Program-made: the position numbers and the translations under genes | The notes under the pieces: generated by a model | Told to the model about the DNA's origin: nothing | Database searches by the model: none | Seen by the model: only the letters and a program-made list of their open reading frames with translations | Shown: piece by piece, positions 1-7,102 of the stretch | How the letters are laid out: each line of letters begins with the position of its first letter | Numbering within the stretch: the stretch's first letter is position 1 | NCBI GenBank assembly: GCA_013287095.1 | Contig: JABDEJ010000022.1 | Span: 1-27,881 of the forward strand | DNA: 27,881 nucleotides | Reading direction: 5' to 3' | Source: Bacteroidota bacterium | Lineage (GTDB): Bacteria; Bacteroidota; Bacteroidia; CAILMK01

Positions 1-2
1 CA

Positions 3-10
3 TACCTTTG
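3..10 (+). promoter_or_regulatory. Bacteroidota -7 box for kup
   Basis: TACCTTTG matches TAnnTTTG exactly. Transcription would begin about 5-7 bases further on, leaving a leader of only some 10 bases before the ATG at 27. The -33 region lies outside the window, so only half of the promoter can be judged. Confidence 0.6.
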
Positions 11-26
11 CACACGCTTTCAGATC

Positions 27-1964
27 ATGAATCAAAATTCGTTGACGAACAGGCTTAGCGCCGCAGGGGTTCTCATCACACTTGGCATAGTATTCGGGGA
101 TATTGGAACCTCGCCATTGTATGTAATGGATGCCATCATTGGCAAAGGCGTGATTACTCACGACCTGATCCTAGGAGCCATTTCATGCGTTTTCTGGACA
201 CTGACTTTTCAAACCACAATTAAATATGTCATCCTCACTTTGAGGGCTGACAACAGGGGAGAAGGCGGAATTCTATCTCTATATGCACTGGTAAGGAGAC
301 GTGGAAAATGGCTGGTATGGCCTGCTATTATTGGGGCAAGCGCACTATTAGCAGATGGTATGATCACACCGCCTATTTCTGTAACTTCTGCAATTGAAGG
401 ACTCAAAATATTCAACCCGGAAATACCTGTAGTTCAAATTGTTATTGCAATTTTGCTCGCATTGTTTTTCTTTCAGAGATTTGGCACCTCCATTGTTGGA
501 AAATCTTTCGGCCCAATCATGCTTGTGTGGTTTGTAACCCTTGCAGCAATAGGTTTATCGCAGATATTAAAGTACCCTTATGTTTTGGCTGCCTTCAACC
601 CCATCTATGTTGTTAAATTTTTGCAAAATCCAAATGGTTTCTGGCTATTGGGCGCTGTATTTCTTTGTACCACAGGGGCAGAAGCCTTGTATTCAGACCT
701 GGGTCATTGCGGTAGAAAAAATATACAAGGAAGCTGGGTACTGGTGAAAATATCTTTGTTACTAAATTATTTTGGACAGGGCGCATACCTTTTGAATGAA
801 AAACTTGGACAAACCATAACCGGAGAGCCCACGTTCTATTACTCCATGCCGGAATGGTTCCGGTTACCAGGTGTTATTATCGCTACAGCTGCTACCATCA
901 TTGCCAGTCAGGCCCTGATTTCAGGATCTTATACTCTGATCAGTGAAGGGATGCGGTTGAACGTATGGCCAAAAGTAAAAATGATATACCCGAATGACCA
1001 GCGCGGCCAGGTATATATACCAAGCATTAATTTTCTGCTGTGCGCTGGGTGCATCGGCGTGGTTTTGTGGTTTGAAAAAGCCTCGAATATGGAAGCTGCT
1101 TATGGTTTGGCAATTACCCTTACCATGTTGATGACTACGATATTGCTTAGCTTTTATCTGAGGTTTAAGCATTTCCCCAAGCCATTTATATACACTGTTC
1201 TTGCGGTATATTTAAGTATAGAATTATCATTCCTTGCCGCAAACCTGAAAAAATTTGTTCATGGGGGTTATGTGTCCCTTTTCGGGGCCATCGTATTGGT
1301 AGCTGTAATGTGGACCTGGTATAAATCCAGGAAAATCAAAAACAGGTACATAGAATTCGTTAAGCTTGACAAGCATCTGAAAATGATCGAAGAATTGATC
1401 GCGGATGAATCTGTACCAAAATTTGCCACCAACCTCGTCTTTTTAACCAGCGCAGATTACCCAAATGAAATAGAACAAAAGATCATCTATTCGATATTCA
1501 ACAAACAACCCAAACGCGCTGACCTTTATTGGTTTGTGCATGTTGATGTACTGGACGACCCCCACACTCGTGAATTTAAAGTGGAGTACCTGATTCCTGG
1601 TAAAGTAATGAAGATCGAGTTTAAGCTTGGGTTCAGGGTAGCGCCACGTATCAATCTCTTTTTCAAAAAAGTAGTGGAAGAGCTTGCCCGGAACAAGGAA
1701 GTGGACGTTATGAGCAGATACGACTCCCTTAAAAAATACAATATCGTGGGAGACTTTAGATTTGTAGTGATCCAGCGTATTCTGAATTATGATTACAAGC
1801 TTTCTACTTACGAAAGGTTCCTGATGATGGGCTATGATATTCTCAAAGAAGTAAGTTTATCAGAAGAAAAAGCTTTTGGACTCGACACAACCCTGGTTAC
1901 ACTTGAAAAGGTACCACTATTAACCGATGGCGGGGAAGAATTGAATCTACAACGGATCGGATAA
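27..1964 (+). CDS. kup: Kup-family potassium uptake transporter
   Basis: Low-affinity K+/H+ symporter of the inner membrane (KUP/HAK/KT family). The family signature GDIGTSPLY is at residues 24-32, followed by about twelve hydrophobic segments up to residue ~440 and a hydrophilic C-terminal cytoplasmic domain (~450-645). The length of 645 residues is normal. The ATG at 27 follows a TAnnTTTG box by 16 bases, which supports this start. It ends 33 bases before the next gene on the same strand. A second potassium protein, an RCK channel, is encoded 4 kb downstream, but the two are not in one operon. No missing motif seen. Confidence 0.95.
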   Translation: MNQNSLTNRLSAAGVLITLGIVFGDIGTSPLYVMDAIIGKGVITHDLILGAISCVFWTLTFQTTIKYVILTLRADNRGEGGILSLYALVRRRGKWLVWPAIIGASALLADGMITPPISVTSAIEGLKIFNPEIPVVQIVIAILLALFFFQRFGTSIVGKSFGPIMLVWFVTLAAIGLSQILKYPYVLAAFNPIYVVKFLQNPNGFWLLGAVFLCTTGAEALYSDLGHCGRKNIQGSWVLVKISLLLNYFGQGAYLLNEKLGQTITGEPTFYYSMPEWFRLPGVIIATAATIIASQALISGSYTLISEGMRLNVWPKVKMIYPNDQRGQVYIPSINFLLCAGCIGVVLWFEKASNMEAAYGLAITLTMLMTTILLSFYLRFKHFPKPFIYTVLAVYLSIELSFLAANLKKFVHGGYVSLFGAIVLVAVMWTWYKSRKIKNRYIEFVKLDKHLKMIEELIADESVPKFATNLVFLTSADYPNEIEQKIIYSIFNKQPKRADLYWFVHVDVLDDPHTREFKVEYLIPGKVMKIEFKLGFRVAPRINLFFKKVVEELARNKEVDVMSRYDSLKKYNIVGDFRFVVIQRILNYDYKLSTYERFLMMGYDILKEVSLSEEKAFGLDTTLVTLEKVPLLTDGGEELNLQRIG

Positions 1965-1997
1965 AAATAGAAAGAGAAACAGAAAGGCAAGGAGGAA

Positions 1998-2969
1998 ATG
2001 AAAGCAGCCGTTATTTATCAAAAAGGGGAACTGCCAGAATATGTCGATTTTCCCGAGCCTGTAGCGCAAAATGATGATGAGCTGCTGGTTTCTGTAAAAG
2101 CCGTAGCTATTAAGCATTTTGATAAAGGAAAAGCAGCAGGCAGGCACTATTCAAGTAGTATACCAAGAGAAAATGGCCAGGTAATTGGAGGTGATGGAGT
2201 CTGTGTACTTGATGATGGAACAAAAGTATATGGTATGGGTGTCAGCGGCATGCTTGCTGAAAAGGCTACCATCGAAAAAGACAGGGTTGTAAAATTGCCA
2301 GCGAATTTGAGCGACGCAACTGCTGCTGCATTAGCCAATGCTGTAATTGGTTCGGCAATGGGATTAAGGTTCAAAGCAGATATACAGCCAGGCGATGTTG
2401 TGCTAATTAATGGCGCAACTGGATTTACAGGAAGGGTTGCCGTACAGATCGCCAAACATTATGGAGCGAAAAAGGTAATTGCAACCGGCAGAAATACGCA
2501 ATCACTGCAAGACTTATTGGCCCTTGGTGCTGACGAAATTATTTCACTGAACCAGGGTGACGAACAATTCCTGGATCAATTAAAAAAAAGCCAACTAAAT
2601 GGACCTGTGGGTGTTATTATTGATTATTTGTGGGGACATAGTGCCGAAATGATATTAGGCAGTTCAAAAGGGAAAGGATCTTTTACCAATAAAATTAGAT
2701 TCGTTTCGGTAGGCAGTGTAACGGGGGACTTGATTCAACTGTCTGCAGCAAACCTAAGAAGCGTAAATTTACAGTTAACAGGTTCTGGCTTAGGTAGCTG
2801 GTCAAATGACCAGGTGCGTTTGCTGTTTTCAGAGATATTGCCGGAAATGTTTCAACTCGCCTCAGATGGAAAGCTTAAGGTAGAAACTATAGAAGTTAAC
2901 TTAAAAAACATAGCGGATATCTGGAACCTGGATGTTAGCGACGGGCAGCGATTGGTTGTTACAATTTAA
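1998..2969 (+). CDS. Zinc-independent quinone oxidoreductase-like MDR dehydrogenase
   Basis: Medium-chain dehydrogenase/reductase of the quinone oxidoreductase type: an N-terminal GroES-like fold (about residues 1-110) followed by a nucleotide-binding Rossmann fold with the motif NGATGFTG at 138-145 and a basic GRN at 164-166 that suits NADPH. The structural- and catalytic-zinc cysteines of classical alcohol dehydrogenases are absent, as expected for this branch. An AAGGAGG ribosome-binding site lies 6 bases before the ATG, unusually strong for this window. The gene ends just before a bidirectional hairpin terminator shared with the opposing tRNA locus. The natural substrate cannot be read from the sequence. 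Confidence 0.85.
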   Translation: MKAAVIYQKGELPEYVDFPEPVAQNDDELLVSVKAVAIKHFDKGKAAGRHYSSSIPRENGQVIGGDGVCVLDDGTKVYGMGVSGMLAEKATIEKDRVVKLPANLSDATAAALANAVIGSAMGLRFKADIQPGDVVLINGATGFTGRVAVQIAKHYGAKKVIATGRNTQSLQDLLALGADEIISLNQGDEQFLDQLKKSQLNGPVGVIIDYLWGHSAEMILGSSKGKGSFTNKIRFVSVGSVTGDLIQLSAANLRSVNLQLTGSGLGSWSNDQVRLLFSEILPEMFQLASDGKLKVETIEVNLKNIADIWNLDVSDGQRLVVTI

Positions 2970-2988
2970 TAAAGAATTCCCTAAATGA

Positions 2989-3011
2989 AAAATGCCCCTA
3001 AGGGGCATTTT
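2989..3011. terminator. Bidirectional hairpin terminator (copy A)
   Basis: AAAATGCCCC and GGGGCATTTT form a perfect 10-bp stem around a 3-base loop, with A-run and T-run flanks so that it can work in both directions. It closes the dehydrogenase gene on the plus strand and the tRNA remnant plus GIY-YIG gene on the minus strand. A near copy is at 3336-3360. Confidence 0.85.
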
Positions 3012-3014
3012 CTG

Positions 3015-3088
3015 TGGGAGTTATAGGATTCGAACCTATGACCCTCCCGATTATAAATCGGGATGCTCTGAACCAGCCGAGCTAAACT
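3015..3088 (-). pseudogene. 5'-truncated tRNA remnant (Val-type body, UAU anticodon)
   Basis: D-arm, T-arm and the 3' acceptor strand are intact and nearly identical to the neighbouring tRNA-Val. The first three acceptor bases, however, are replaced by A, C, A opposite three C residues, so positions 1-3 cannot pair. The anticodon stem is fully paired but differs from the Val gene by two compensated pairs, and the loop reads TTTATAA, anticodon UAU. The 5' part runs into the GIY-YIG reading frame. I call it a pseudogene rather than a working tRNA-Ile because of the broken acceptor stem. If an RNA editing or alternative 5' end exists, this would be wrong. Confidence 0.7.
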
Positions 3089-3329
3089 TGTCTATCAGAG
3101 CCTTGATGAATATTACTGATTTTTGATTCTTGATATATTTTTCTCTATTAAGAGCTTCTGATCTTGTAAAAAAAGCCTCTTTGTACACCAAAATCCAGGG
3201 CATTCCTGTTTTGGTAAAAGGGGTTTTGCCTCTATTGTGTTCTGCCAATCTCCTTTCTACATTATCTGTACTTCCGATATAGAATTTATTGAGTTTTTTA
3301 CTAAACAATATGTAGGTGAAGAATTCCAT
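3051..3329 (-). CDS. Small GIY-YIG nuclease embedded in a tRNA locus
   Basis: Single-domain GIY-YIG endonuclease of 92 residues (UPF0213/YhbQ-like). The core shows YIL at 6-8, YIG at 17-19, the conserved Arg27 in ERRLAEH, TGMPW at 41-45 and Glu63 in REKYIK, so the catalytic set looks complete. The frame fits the space between two tRNA-terminator repeats: the ATG is 6 bases from the hairpin of the upstream copy, and the last ~11 residues (FSSAGSEHPDL) are translated from the damaged tRNA, the stop codon lying in its anticodon loop. No promoter or Shine-Dalgarno is visible, so expression would depend on read-through from tRNA-Val. I infer a homing-type or selfish nuclease acting at tRNA genes; a DNA-repair role is the alternative. 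Confidence 0.85.
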   Translation of the reverse strand: MEFFTYILFSKKLNKFYIGSTDNVERRLAEHNRGKTPFTKTGMPWILVYKEAFFTRSEALNREKYIKNQKSVIFIKALIDKFSSAGSEHPDL

Positions 3330-3334
3330 AAAAT

Positions 3335-3435
3335 AAAAATGCCCCTAAACGGGGCATTTTATGTGGGAGTTATAGGATTCGAACCTATGACCCCCTGCTT
3401 GTAAGGCAGGTGCTCTGAACCAGCTGAGCTAAACT
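3335..3435 (-). repeat. Direct repeat copy B: tRNA 3' portion plus terminator
   Basis: The upstream (minus-strand) partner of the copy at 2988-3088. Together they bracket the GIY-YIG gene as direct repeats, leaving about 245 bases of unique sequence between them, almost all of it coding. Confidence 0.8.
3336..3360 (-). terminator. Hairpin terminator of tRNA-Val (copy B)
   Basis: AAAATGCCCC and GGGGCATTTT form the same 10-bp stem as the hairpin at 2989-3011, here around a 5-base loop. It ends the tRNA-Val transcript and lies immediately before the GIY-YIG start codon. Confidence 0.8.
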
Positions 3436-3438
3436 CCC
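3364..3438 (-). tRNA. tRNA-Val (anticodon UAC)
   Basis: Complete cloverleaf: acceptor GGGAGTT/AACTCCC with discriminator A, D-arm starting GCTC, anticodon stem CCTGC/GCAGG with loop CTTACAA (anticodon UAC, decodes GUA), and T-loop TTCGAAT. The CCA end is not encoded. A TAnnTTTG promoter lies about 50 bases upstream and a hairpin terminator immediately downstream. This is the intact member of a pair; the other copy beyond the GIY-YIG gene is broken. Confidence 0.95.
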
Positions 3439-3488
3439 AATTTATTTTTTGATCCAACAGGTATGAACCATTTCCGATTTAGGAGGTG

Positions 3489-3496
3489 CAAATGTA
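3489..3496 (-). promoter_or_regulatory. -7 box for tRNA-Val
   Basis: TACATTTG on the minus strand, an exact TAnnTTTG match, placing transcription start about 45 bases before the tRNA 5' end. No clear -33 TTTG was seen. Confidence 0.55.
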
Positions 3497-3535
3497 ATGC
3501 GATTTTTGGAGTTAAAGTGTCCCTTATTGAAATTT

Positions 3536-4051
3536 TTATTTGGATTTTGCAATCTCGGCAAGTTTTGCCTCAAGGACCGATTCGTCTCCTTCAGTATAGC
3601 CAATATGCCTGTATGCTATATGGCCTTTTTTGTCAACCAAAATCATGTATGGTACGTTTGGCACATTCAAAGCGCGTTGCATATCCTGATTTACGTCCAG
3701 CAATACAGTGTAATCCCATTTTTTGCCATCAATAAATGGTTTTACTTTCATCGAATTGCGCGCGTCATCAATAGAAATGGCAACCATATTTACATTGTAT
3801 TGCTTTCTCCAGTCATCAATAACAAGGTTTATATTTTCCATTTCCTTTTTACACGGGGAACACCAGGTAGCCCAAAATGATAATATCATAGGCCTGCCTT
3901 GCTTGGAAAGGGCTTGCAAGTCCACTTCTTTGCCATTCATATCTTTAAGAATAAGAGGTGGAACATCATTTTTAGACGATTTAGAAGTGTCCTGTGCTTG
4001 GGAGTTTATTGCAAATACAATGAATGCAAATGCAAAGAAGATTTTTTTCAT
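3536..4051 (-). CDS. TlpA-like periplasmic thiol-disulfide oxidoreductase
   Basis: Exported thioredoxin-fold protein of the TlpA/ResA type. A signal peptide spans residues 1-20 (cleavage near NSQAQ). The active site is WCSPC with Cys64 and Cys67 inside FWATWCSPCKKE, and a later VPNVPY supplies the cis-proline turn. Its length of 171 residues is usual for a single-domain TlpA. The likely role is reduction of disulfides in periplasmic or outer-membrane clients, for example during cytochrome c maturation, though no such partner gene is nearby. It is transcribed alone from a -7 box 27 bases upstream of the start. Confidence 0.9.
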   Translation of the reverse strand: MKKIFFAFAFIVFAINSQAQDTSKSSKNDVPPLILKDMNGKEVDLQALSKQGRPMILSFWATWCSPCKKEMENINLVIDDWRKQYNVNMVAISIDDARNSMKVKPFIDGKKWDYTVLLDVNQDMQRALNVPNVPYMILVDKKGHIAYRHIGYTEGDESVLEAKLAEIAKSK

Positions 4052-4077
4052 GATAAAATATTAAGATTTTTGAATGG

Positions 4078-4085
4078 CAAAGATA
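4078..4085 (-). promoter_or_regulatory. -7 box for the tlpA-like gene
   Basis: TATCTTTG on the minus strand, exact match to TAnnTTTG. It would give a leader of about 20 bases before the ATG at 4051. Confidence 0.6.
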
Positions 4086-4146
4086 AAGCCAAATATTTCT
4101 TTCAGAACATAGTTTGAAACTATAAGGGAAATATCATGAAATTTGG

Positions 4147-4602
4147 ATGACCAAAAATTATACAATGGAAAAAGGATTATTCAGCGTCATTACTCAGACA
4201 TCTGCGCCAACATTAAAAACCAGGATAAATACTGGTAAGCATACATTATTTTCAGATGAACCTGTAGAAGTTGGTGGTGAGGATACAGGGCCTTCACCTT
4301 ATGAAATACTCCTTTCTGCCCTTGGCGCGTGTACAGGAATGACCATAACAATGTATGCAAAAAGAAAAACAATGCCGCTTAAAGGCATCACAGTTTACCT
4401 ACGCCACGATAAAGTGTATGTCGAAGACTGCGCCCATTGCGAAAAGGACACTAGTAAGATCGATTTGATATACCGCGAAATTGAGCTGATTGGCGACCTG
4501 AATAGTGATCAGCGCAACAAACTATTAGATATTGCAAACAAATGCCCCGTTCACAAATCACTATCCAGCGGCATTAATATTAAGACACAATTGAGGGACT
4601 AG
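4147..4602 (+). CDS. OsmC-family peroxiredoxin-like protein
   Basis: OsmC/Ohr fold protein that would reduce organic or other hydroperoxides in the cytoplasm. The two family cysteines are Cys62 (in ALGACTGMT) and Cys133 (in NKCPVHKSL). Between them lies an extra CAHC pair at 95-98, not one of the catalytic pair. Length 151 including an N-terminus that may be seven residues too long: Met7 at 4165 is an equally good start. It converges on the dps-like gene with only two bases between their ends, so two oxidative-stress proteins sit tail to tail. Confidence 0.88.
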   Translation: MTKNYTMEKGLFSVITQTSAPTLKTRINTGKHTLFSDEPVEVGGEDTGPSPYEILLSALGACTGMTITMYAKRKTMPLKGITVYLRHDKVYVEDCAHCEKDTSKIDLIYREIELIGDLNSDQRNKLLDIANKCPVHKSLSSGINIKTQLRD

Positions 4603-4613
4603 TCCTAGCTCAA
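4591..4613. terminator. Possible shared hairpin at the OsmC/Dps convergence
   Basis: TTGAG and CTCAA flank a perfect GGACTAGTCC palindrome with a small bulge. It overlaps both stop codons of the convergent genes. There is no T-run, so its role as a terminator is a guess. Confidence 0.35.
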
Positions 4614-5075
4614 ATGCGCCCTGAGCATCCAGGCCATCTTTTCATGTTTTTCCATCAGGCCGGTTGCAAAATCACTTGTACCAAGATCATTTGCCTTGGC
4701 AAAACTTTCAATATTTCCACGAAGAGTAACAATCAGGCTTTCGTGATCACCAAGAAGGTCTTTAACATAGCCAATGCTTGTATTCTCATTTTTACGTTTT
4801 TCAGAAAGTTGGGTCAATTCCAGGAATTCTGTCATTGTAGCGGGTGCATAATGACCCAATGAACGAATTCTTTCAGCTACACTGTCTATGATTTCCTGCA
4901 TCTCGCTATACAAGCCTTCAAAATACAAATGAGCCGCATGAAAGTCGGGCCCTTCTACGTTCCAATGTGCGTTGTAAGTTTTGGTAAGCAAAAGGTATTC
5001 GTCTGCAAGAAGTTTAGCTAATTGCCCAGCCACAGTTTTAAGGTTTGCGTCTTTGATCCCGATGTTGGTTTTCAT
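4605..5075 (-). CDS. dps: Dps-family ferritin-like DNA-binding protein
   Basis: Mini-ferritin that assembles into dodecamers, oxidises Fe2+ with H2O2 and protects DNA. The Dps signature NAHWNVEGPDFHAAH is at residues 35-49, giving ferroxidase ligands His37, His49, Asp64 and Glu68 (in DSVAERI). The length of 156 residues is normal. The N-terminal tail has only a few lysines (MKTNIGIKDANLK), so DNA binding by the tail may be weak. It faces the OsmC gene. No TAnnTTTG box was seen upstream; the region 5076-5126 is very AT-rich. Confidence 0.93.
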   Translation of the reverse strand: MKTNIGIKDANLKTVAGQLAKLLADEYLLLTKTYNAHWNVEGPDFHAAHLYFEGLYSEMQEIIDSVAERIRSLGHYAPATMTEFLELTQLSEKRKNENTSIGYVKDLLGDHESLIVTLRGNIESFAKANDLGTSDFATGLMEKHEKMAWMLRAHLS

Positions 5076-5126
5076 GTTATTAATATTTTAATTTATTAGT
5101 TATAAGAATTTTATCAGTTATTGAAG

Positions 5127-5702
5127 TTAAATGTTGCTAGATACATTATTCCTCTTCAGGTCATCATAAAACCCTGCGAAGGTTACCTGTATCCAAGGGA
5201 TGAGCCAGAAGAAACCTATTCCAAGGGTCAGACAACAAAGCAATGACCATCCGAAAAATCTCAGGCAAAGGCGGAAGTATTTTGCTTTATAGCCATTCAT
5301 CAAGGCCATTGATCTATTAATAGCGTCCATTGGATCAATGGCGGGATCCTCTGAAAGGACATAAAATGTTTGAGAATAGGAGATCGCCGCAATAATTCCG
5401 GGAATAAAAAGAAGCAATGACCAGAGAATAACAAATACTATGATCAATAGATAAGCTAACAATGCATTCCAGAAATTGTTGAAGCCCGTAAAGAGATCAG
5501 GAACATCTGATTGTTGCCTTCTTGAGAGTTTTAAAGATAAACCAGCCATTCCCTGGGTCATCGGACCGGAAATAATTATGCTAATTGGAGGAATACAACC
5601 GCTTATAAGAATATACAACAGATATGTTCCTATTGCAAAACCCCATCTGCCTTCCAAAGCTTCCCTGGCTTGTCTCATAAGAATTGTGTTTTCTGTTTTC
5701 AA
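5127..5702 (-). CDS. DUF975-family membrane protein
   Basis: Integral membrane protein of unknown function that resembles DUF975. The N-terminal motif RQAREALEGRWGFAIG is typical, followed by about four hydrophobic segments (residues ~20-42, 75-100, 100-115, 145-175). The start shown is a TTG at 5702; an in-frame ATG at 5678 would give a protein eight residues shorter and begin at MRQAREAL, so the start is uncertain. No partner gene in the same direction; no promoter box recognised. Confidence 0.75.
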   Translation of the reverse strand: MKTENTILMRQAREALEGRWGFAIGTYLLYILISGCIPPISIIISGPMTQGMAGLSLKLSRRQQSDVPDLFTGFNNFWNALLAYLLIIVFVILWSLLLFIPGIIAAISYSQTFYVLSEDPAIDPMDAINRSMALMNGYKAKYFRLCLRFFGWSLLCCLTLGIGFFWLIPWIQVTFAGFYDDLKRNNVSSNI

Positions 5703-6016
5703 GGTAATGTTTTAGCGTACCAAGTTATAAAATATTGGATGATGCCGGATCAAATCTGTTTTACCATCTTGTTAACTATTTACATTTTAAGATATTCCGA
5801 GGTCCTGAAACTTTGTAACCATATTTTGGTTATCCATATTATATTCCTGGTCTGGATTTACATGACAAAATTAATCTGGCTTAGCGGTGATAACTCTGCA
5901 ATAATGCATTCAAGATTGTGACTGTTATCATTTTTTTGTCATAACCTGATCCTGAACTTCGCAATAAATATGATAGTCTAAACCCCTGAATCTGATTTTA
6001 GTTAAAAGTAAAACAA
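5703..6016. other. 314-base gap, no gene supported
   Basis: AT-rich divergent intergenic region between the DUF975 and potassium-channel genes. It holds a run ATCATTTTTTTGTCAT near 5928-5941 but no convincing TAnnTTTG box, no stable hairpin and no coding sequence with recognisable composition. An open frame of 83 codons over 5670-5921 overlaps the DUF975 start and looks fortuitous. Confidence 0.5.
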
Positions 6017-7027
6017 ATGAATAAGCGACAACGAAGACGGGTTATAATGGCAGCATTGGTTTTCGTTTCAGTGATCATTGCAGGAACGATAGGATATATA
6101 TTTATAGAAGGGTACGGCATTCTGAATGCATTGTATATGACCGTAATAACCCTTTCAACAGTTGGATATGGGATACCGAAACCGCTCGACACACAGGGTC
6201 AGGTGTTTACAATTATCCTCATATTGTTCAATCTTGGCGTAGTAGGATATACATTAACTCTTGTTACCTCCATTTTTATTCAAATCGATTTTGCAAAACA
6301 CTATAGAACAAAAAGTATGAAAAAGAAAATAAATACAATGACTCAGCATGTCATTGTTTGTGGTTATGGTCGCACAGGTCGGGAATCCTGCGCCACTTTA
6401 AAAAGAAATAACATACCCCACGTGATCATAGAGGACAACGAAGAAATGGTACGTGAGATTATGGAGGATGAGGATGCATTTGTGATTGAAATGGATGCAA
6501 CCACTGATGAAGCTTTACTTGCAGCGGGGATTAAAAATGCAAGTGCTTTGATAACTACCCTACCTGACGACGCTGAAAATGTATTCGTAACACTTACCGC
6601 ATCTGAGCTTAATCCTACTCTTTTAATAGTCAGCAGGGCTACCCATGCCACATCCATCCCAAAACTGAAAAGAGCGGGTGCCACAGACGTTATTATGCCG
6701 TACAAAATAGGTGGAGCACATATGGCAAGCCTCGTTATCAACCCTGATATTAAGGAATTTATGGACCTGATCGGCGGCTATGGAGAGTTTCATCCGCACA
6801 TTGAGGAGATAGACCTGATGGATAGTGGCGATATTTATGCGGCCAAAACGCTTGGGGAAATTAATCTGCACCGGAAAACAGGGGTTAATATCATTGGAAT
6901 TAAGATAGGGGATAAATATGTTATTAACCCAAATGATGAAACCTATTACAATAAAGGTGATAAATTGCTTGTATTAGGAAGTCCTGAGCAATTTGAAAAG
7001 CTGAAAGTATTTATGTCAAAGACTTAA
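6017..7027 (+). CDS. Two-TM potassium channel with RCK (TrkA-N/TrkA-C) domains
   Basis: MthK-type channel. TM1 spans about residues 8-30, the pore helix and selectivity filter TLSTVGYG end at 52, TM2 spans about 62-90, then a linker leads to an RCK-N Rossmann domain with GYGRTG at 116-121 and an RCK-C (TrkA-C) domain at about 255-336. The RCK part would gate the channel in response to a ligand such as Ca2+ or a nucleotide. Met101 and Met108 lie in the linker just ahead of the RCK domain, at the same place as the internal start known in MthK, so a free RCK subunit is possible. Single-gene unit, followed by rpsT. Confidence 0.92.
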   Translation: MNKRQRRRVIMAALVFVSVIIAGTIGYIFIEGYGILNALYMTVITLSTVGYGIPKPLDTQGQVFTIILILFNLGVVGYTLTLVTSIFIQIDFAKHYRTKSMKKKINTMTQHVIVCGYGRTGRESCATLKRNNIPHVIIEDNEEMVREIMEDEDAFVIEMDATTDEALLAAGIKNASALITTLPDDAENVFVTLTASELNPTLLIVSRATHATSIPKLKRAGATDVIMPYKIGGAHMASLVINPDIKEFMDLIGGYGEFHPHIEEIDLMDSGDIYAAKTLGEINLHRKTGVNIIGIKIGDKYVINPNDETYYNKGDKLLVLGSPEQFEKLKVFMSKT

Positions 7028-7075
7028 AAGCTTATCATATTTGCATTTTGTGCATCATTATTCAAAATTAATTGC

Positions 7076-7083
7076 TACTTTTG
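7076..7083 (+). promoter_or_regulatory. -7 box for rpsT
   Basis: TACTTTTG, exact TAnnTTTG match, 19 bases before the ATG. A TTTG at 7047-7050 is a candidate -33 element, but the spacing of 25 bases is longer than usual. Confidence 0.6.
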
Positions 7084-7102
7084 CGGTTCAAAATTTTTAA
7101 AG

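Larger units (their letters stand above)
2988..3088 (-). repeat. Direct repeat copy A: tRNA 3' portion plus terminator
   Basis: This block is homologous to 3335-3435: tRNA sequence from acceptor position 4 to the 3' end, then a hairpin with the same stem. The tRNA parts differ mainly in the anticodon arm, and the hairpin loops differ in length. Homology stops abruptly at about 3088, where the GIY-YIG coding sequence takes over. Confidence 0.8.

Noticed and set aside
3015..3091. A functional tRNA-Ile(UAU)
   Set aside because: Acceptor positions 1-3 cannot pair with the 3' strand, and the 5' end is inside a protein-coding frame; called a remnant instead.
3463..4117. Several plus-strand open frames opposite the TlpA-like gene
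   Set aside because: They are antisense shadows of a gene with clear signal peptide and CxxC active site.
5670..5921. An 83-codon plus-strand gene
   Set aside because: It overlaps the DUF975 start, has no recognisable domain, promoter or ribosome-binding site, and its composition looks like translated AT-rich spacer.
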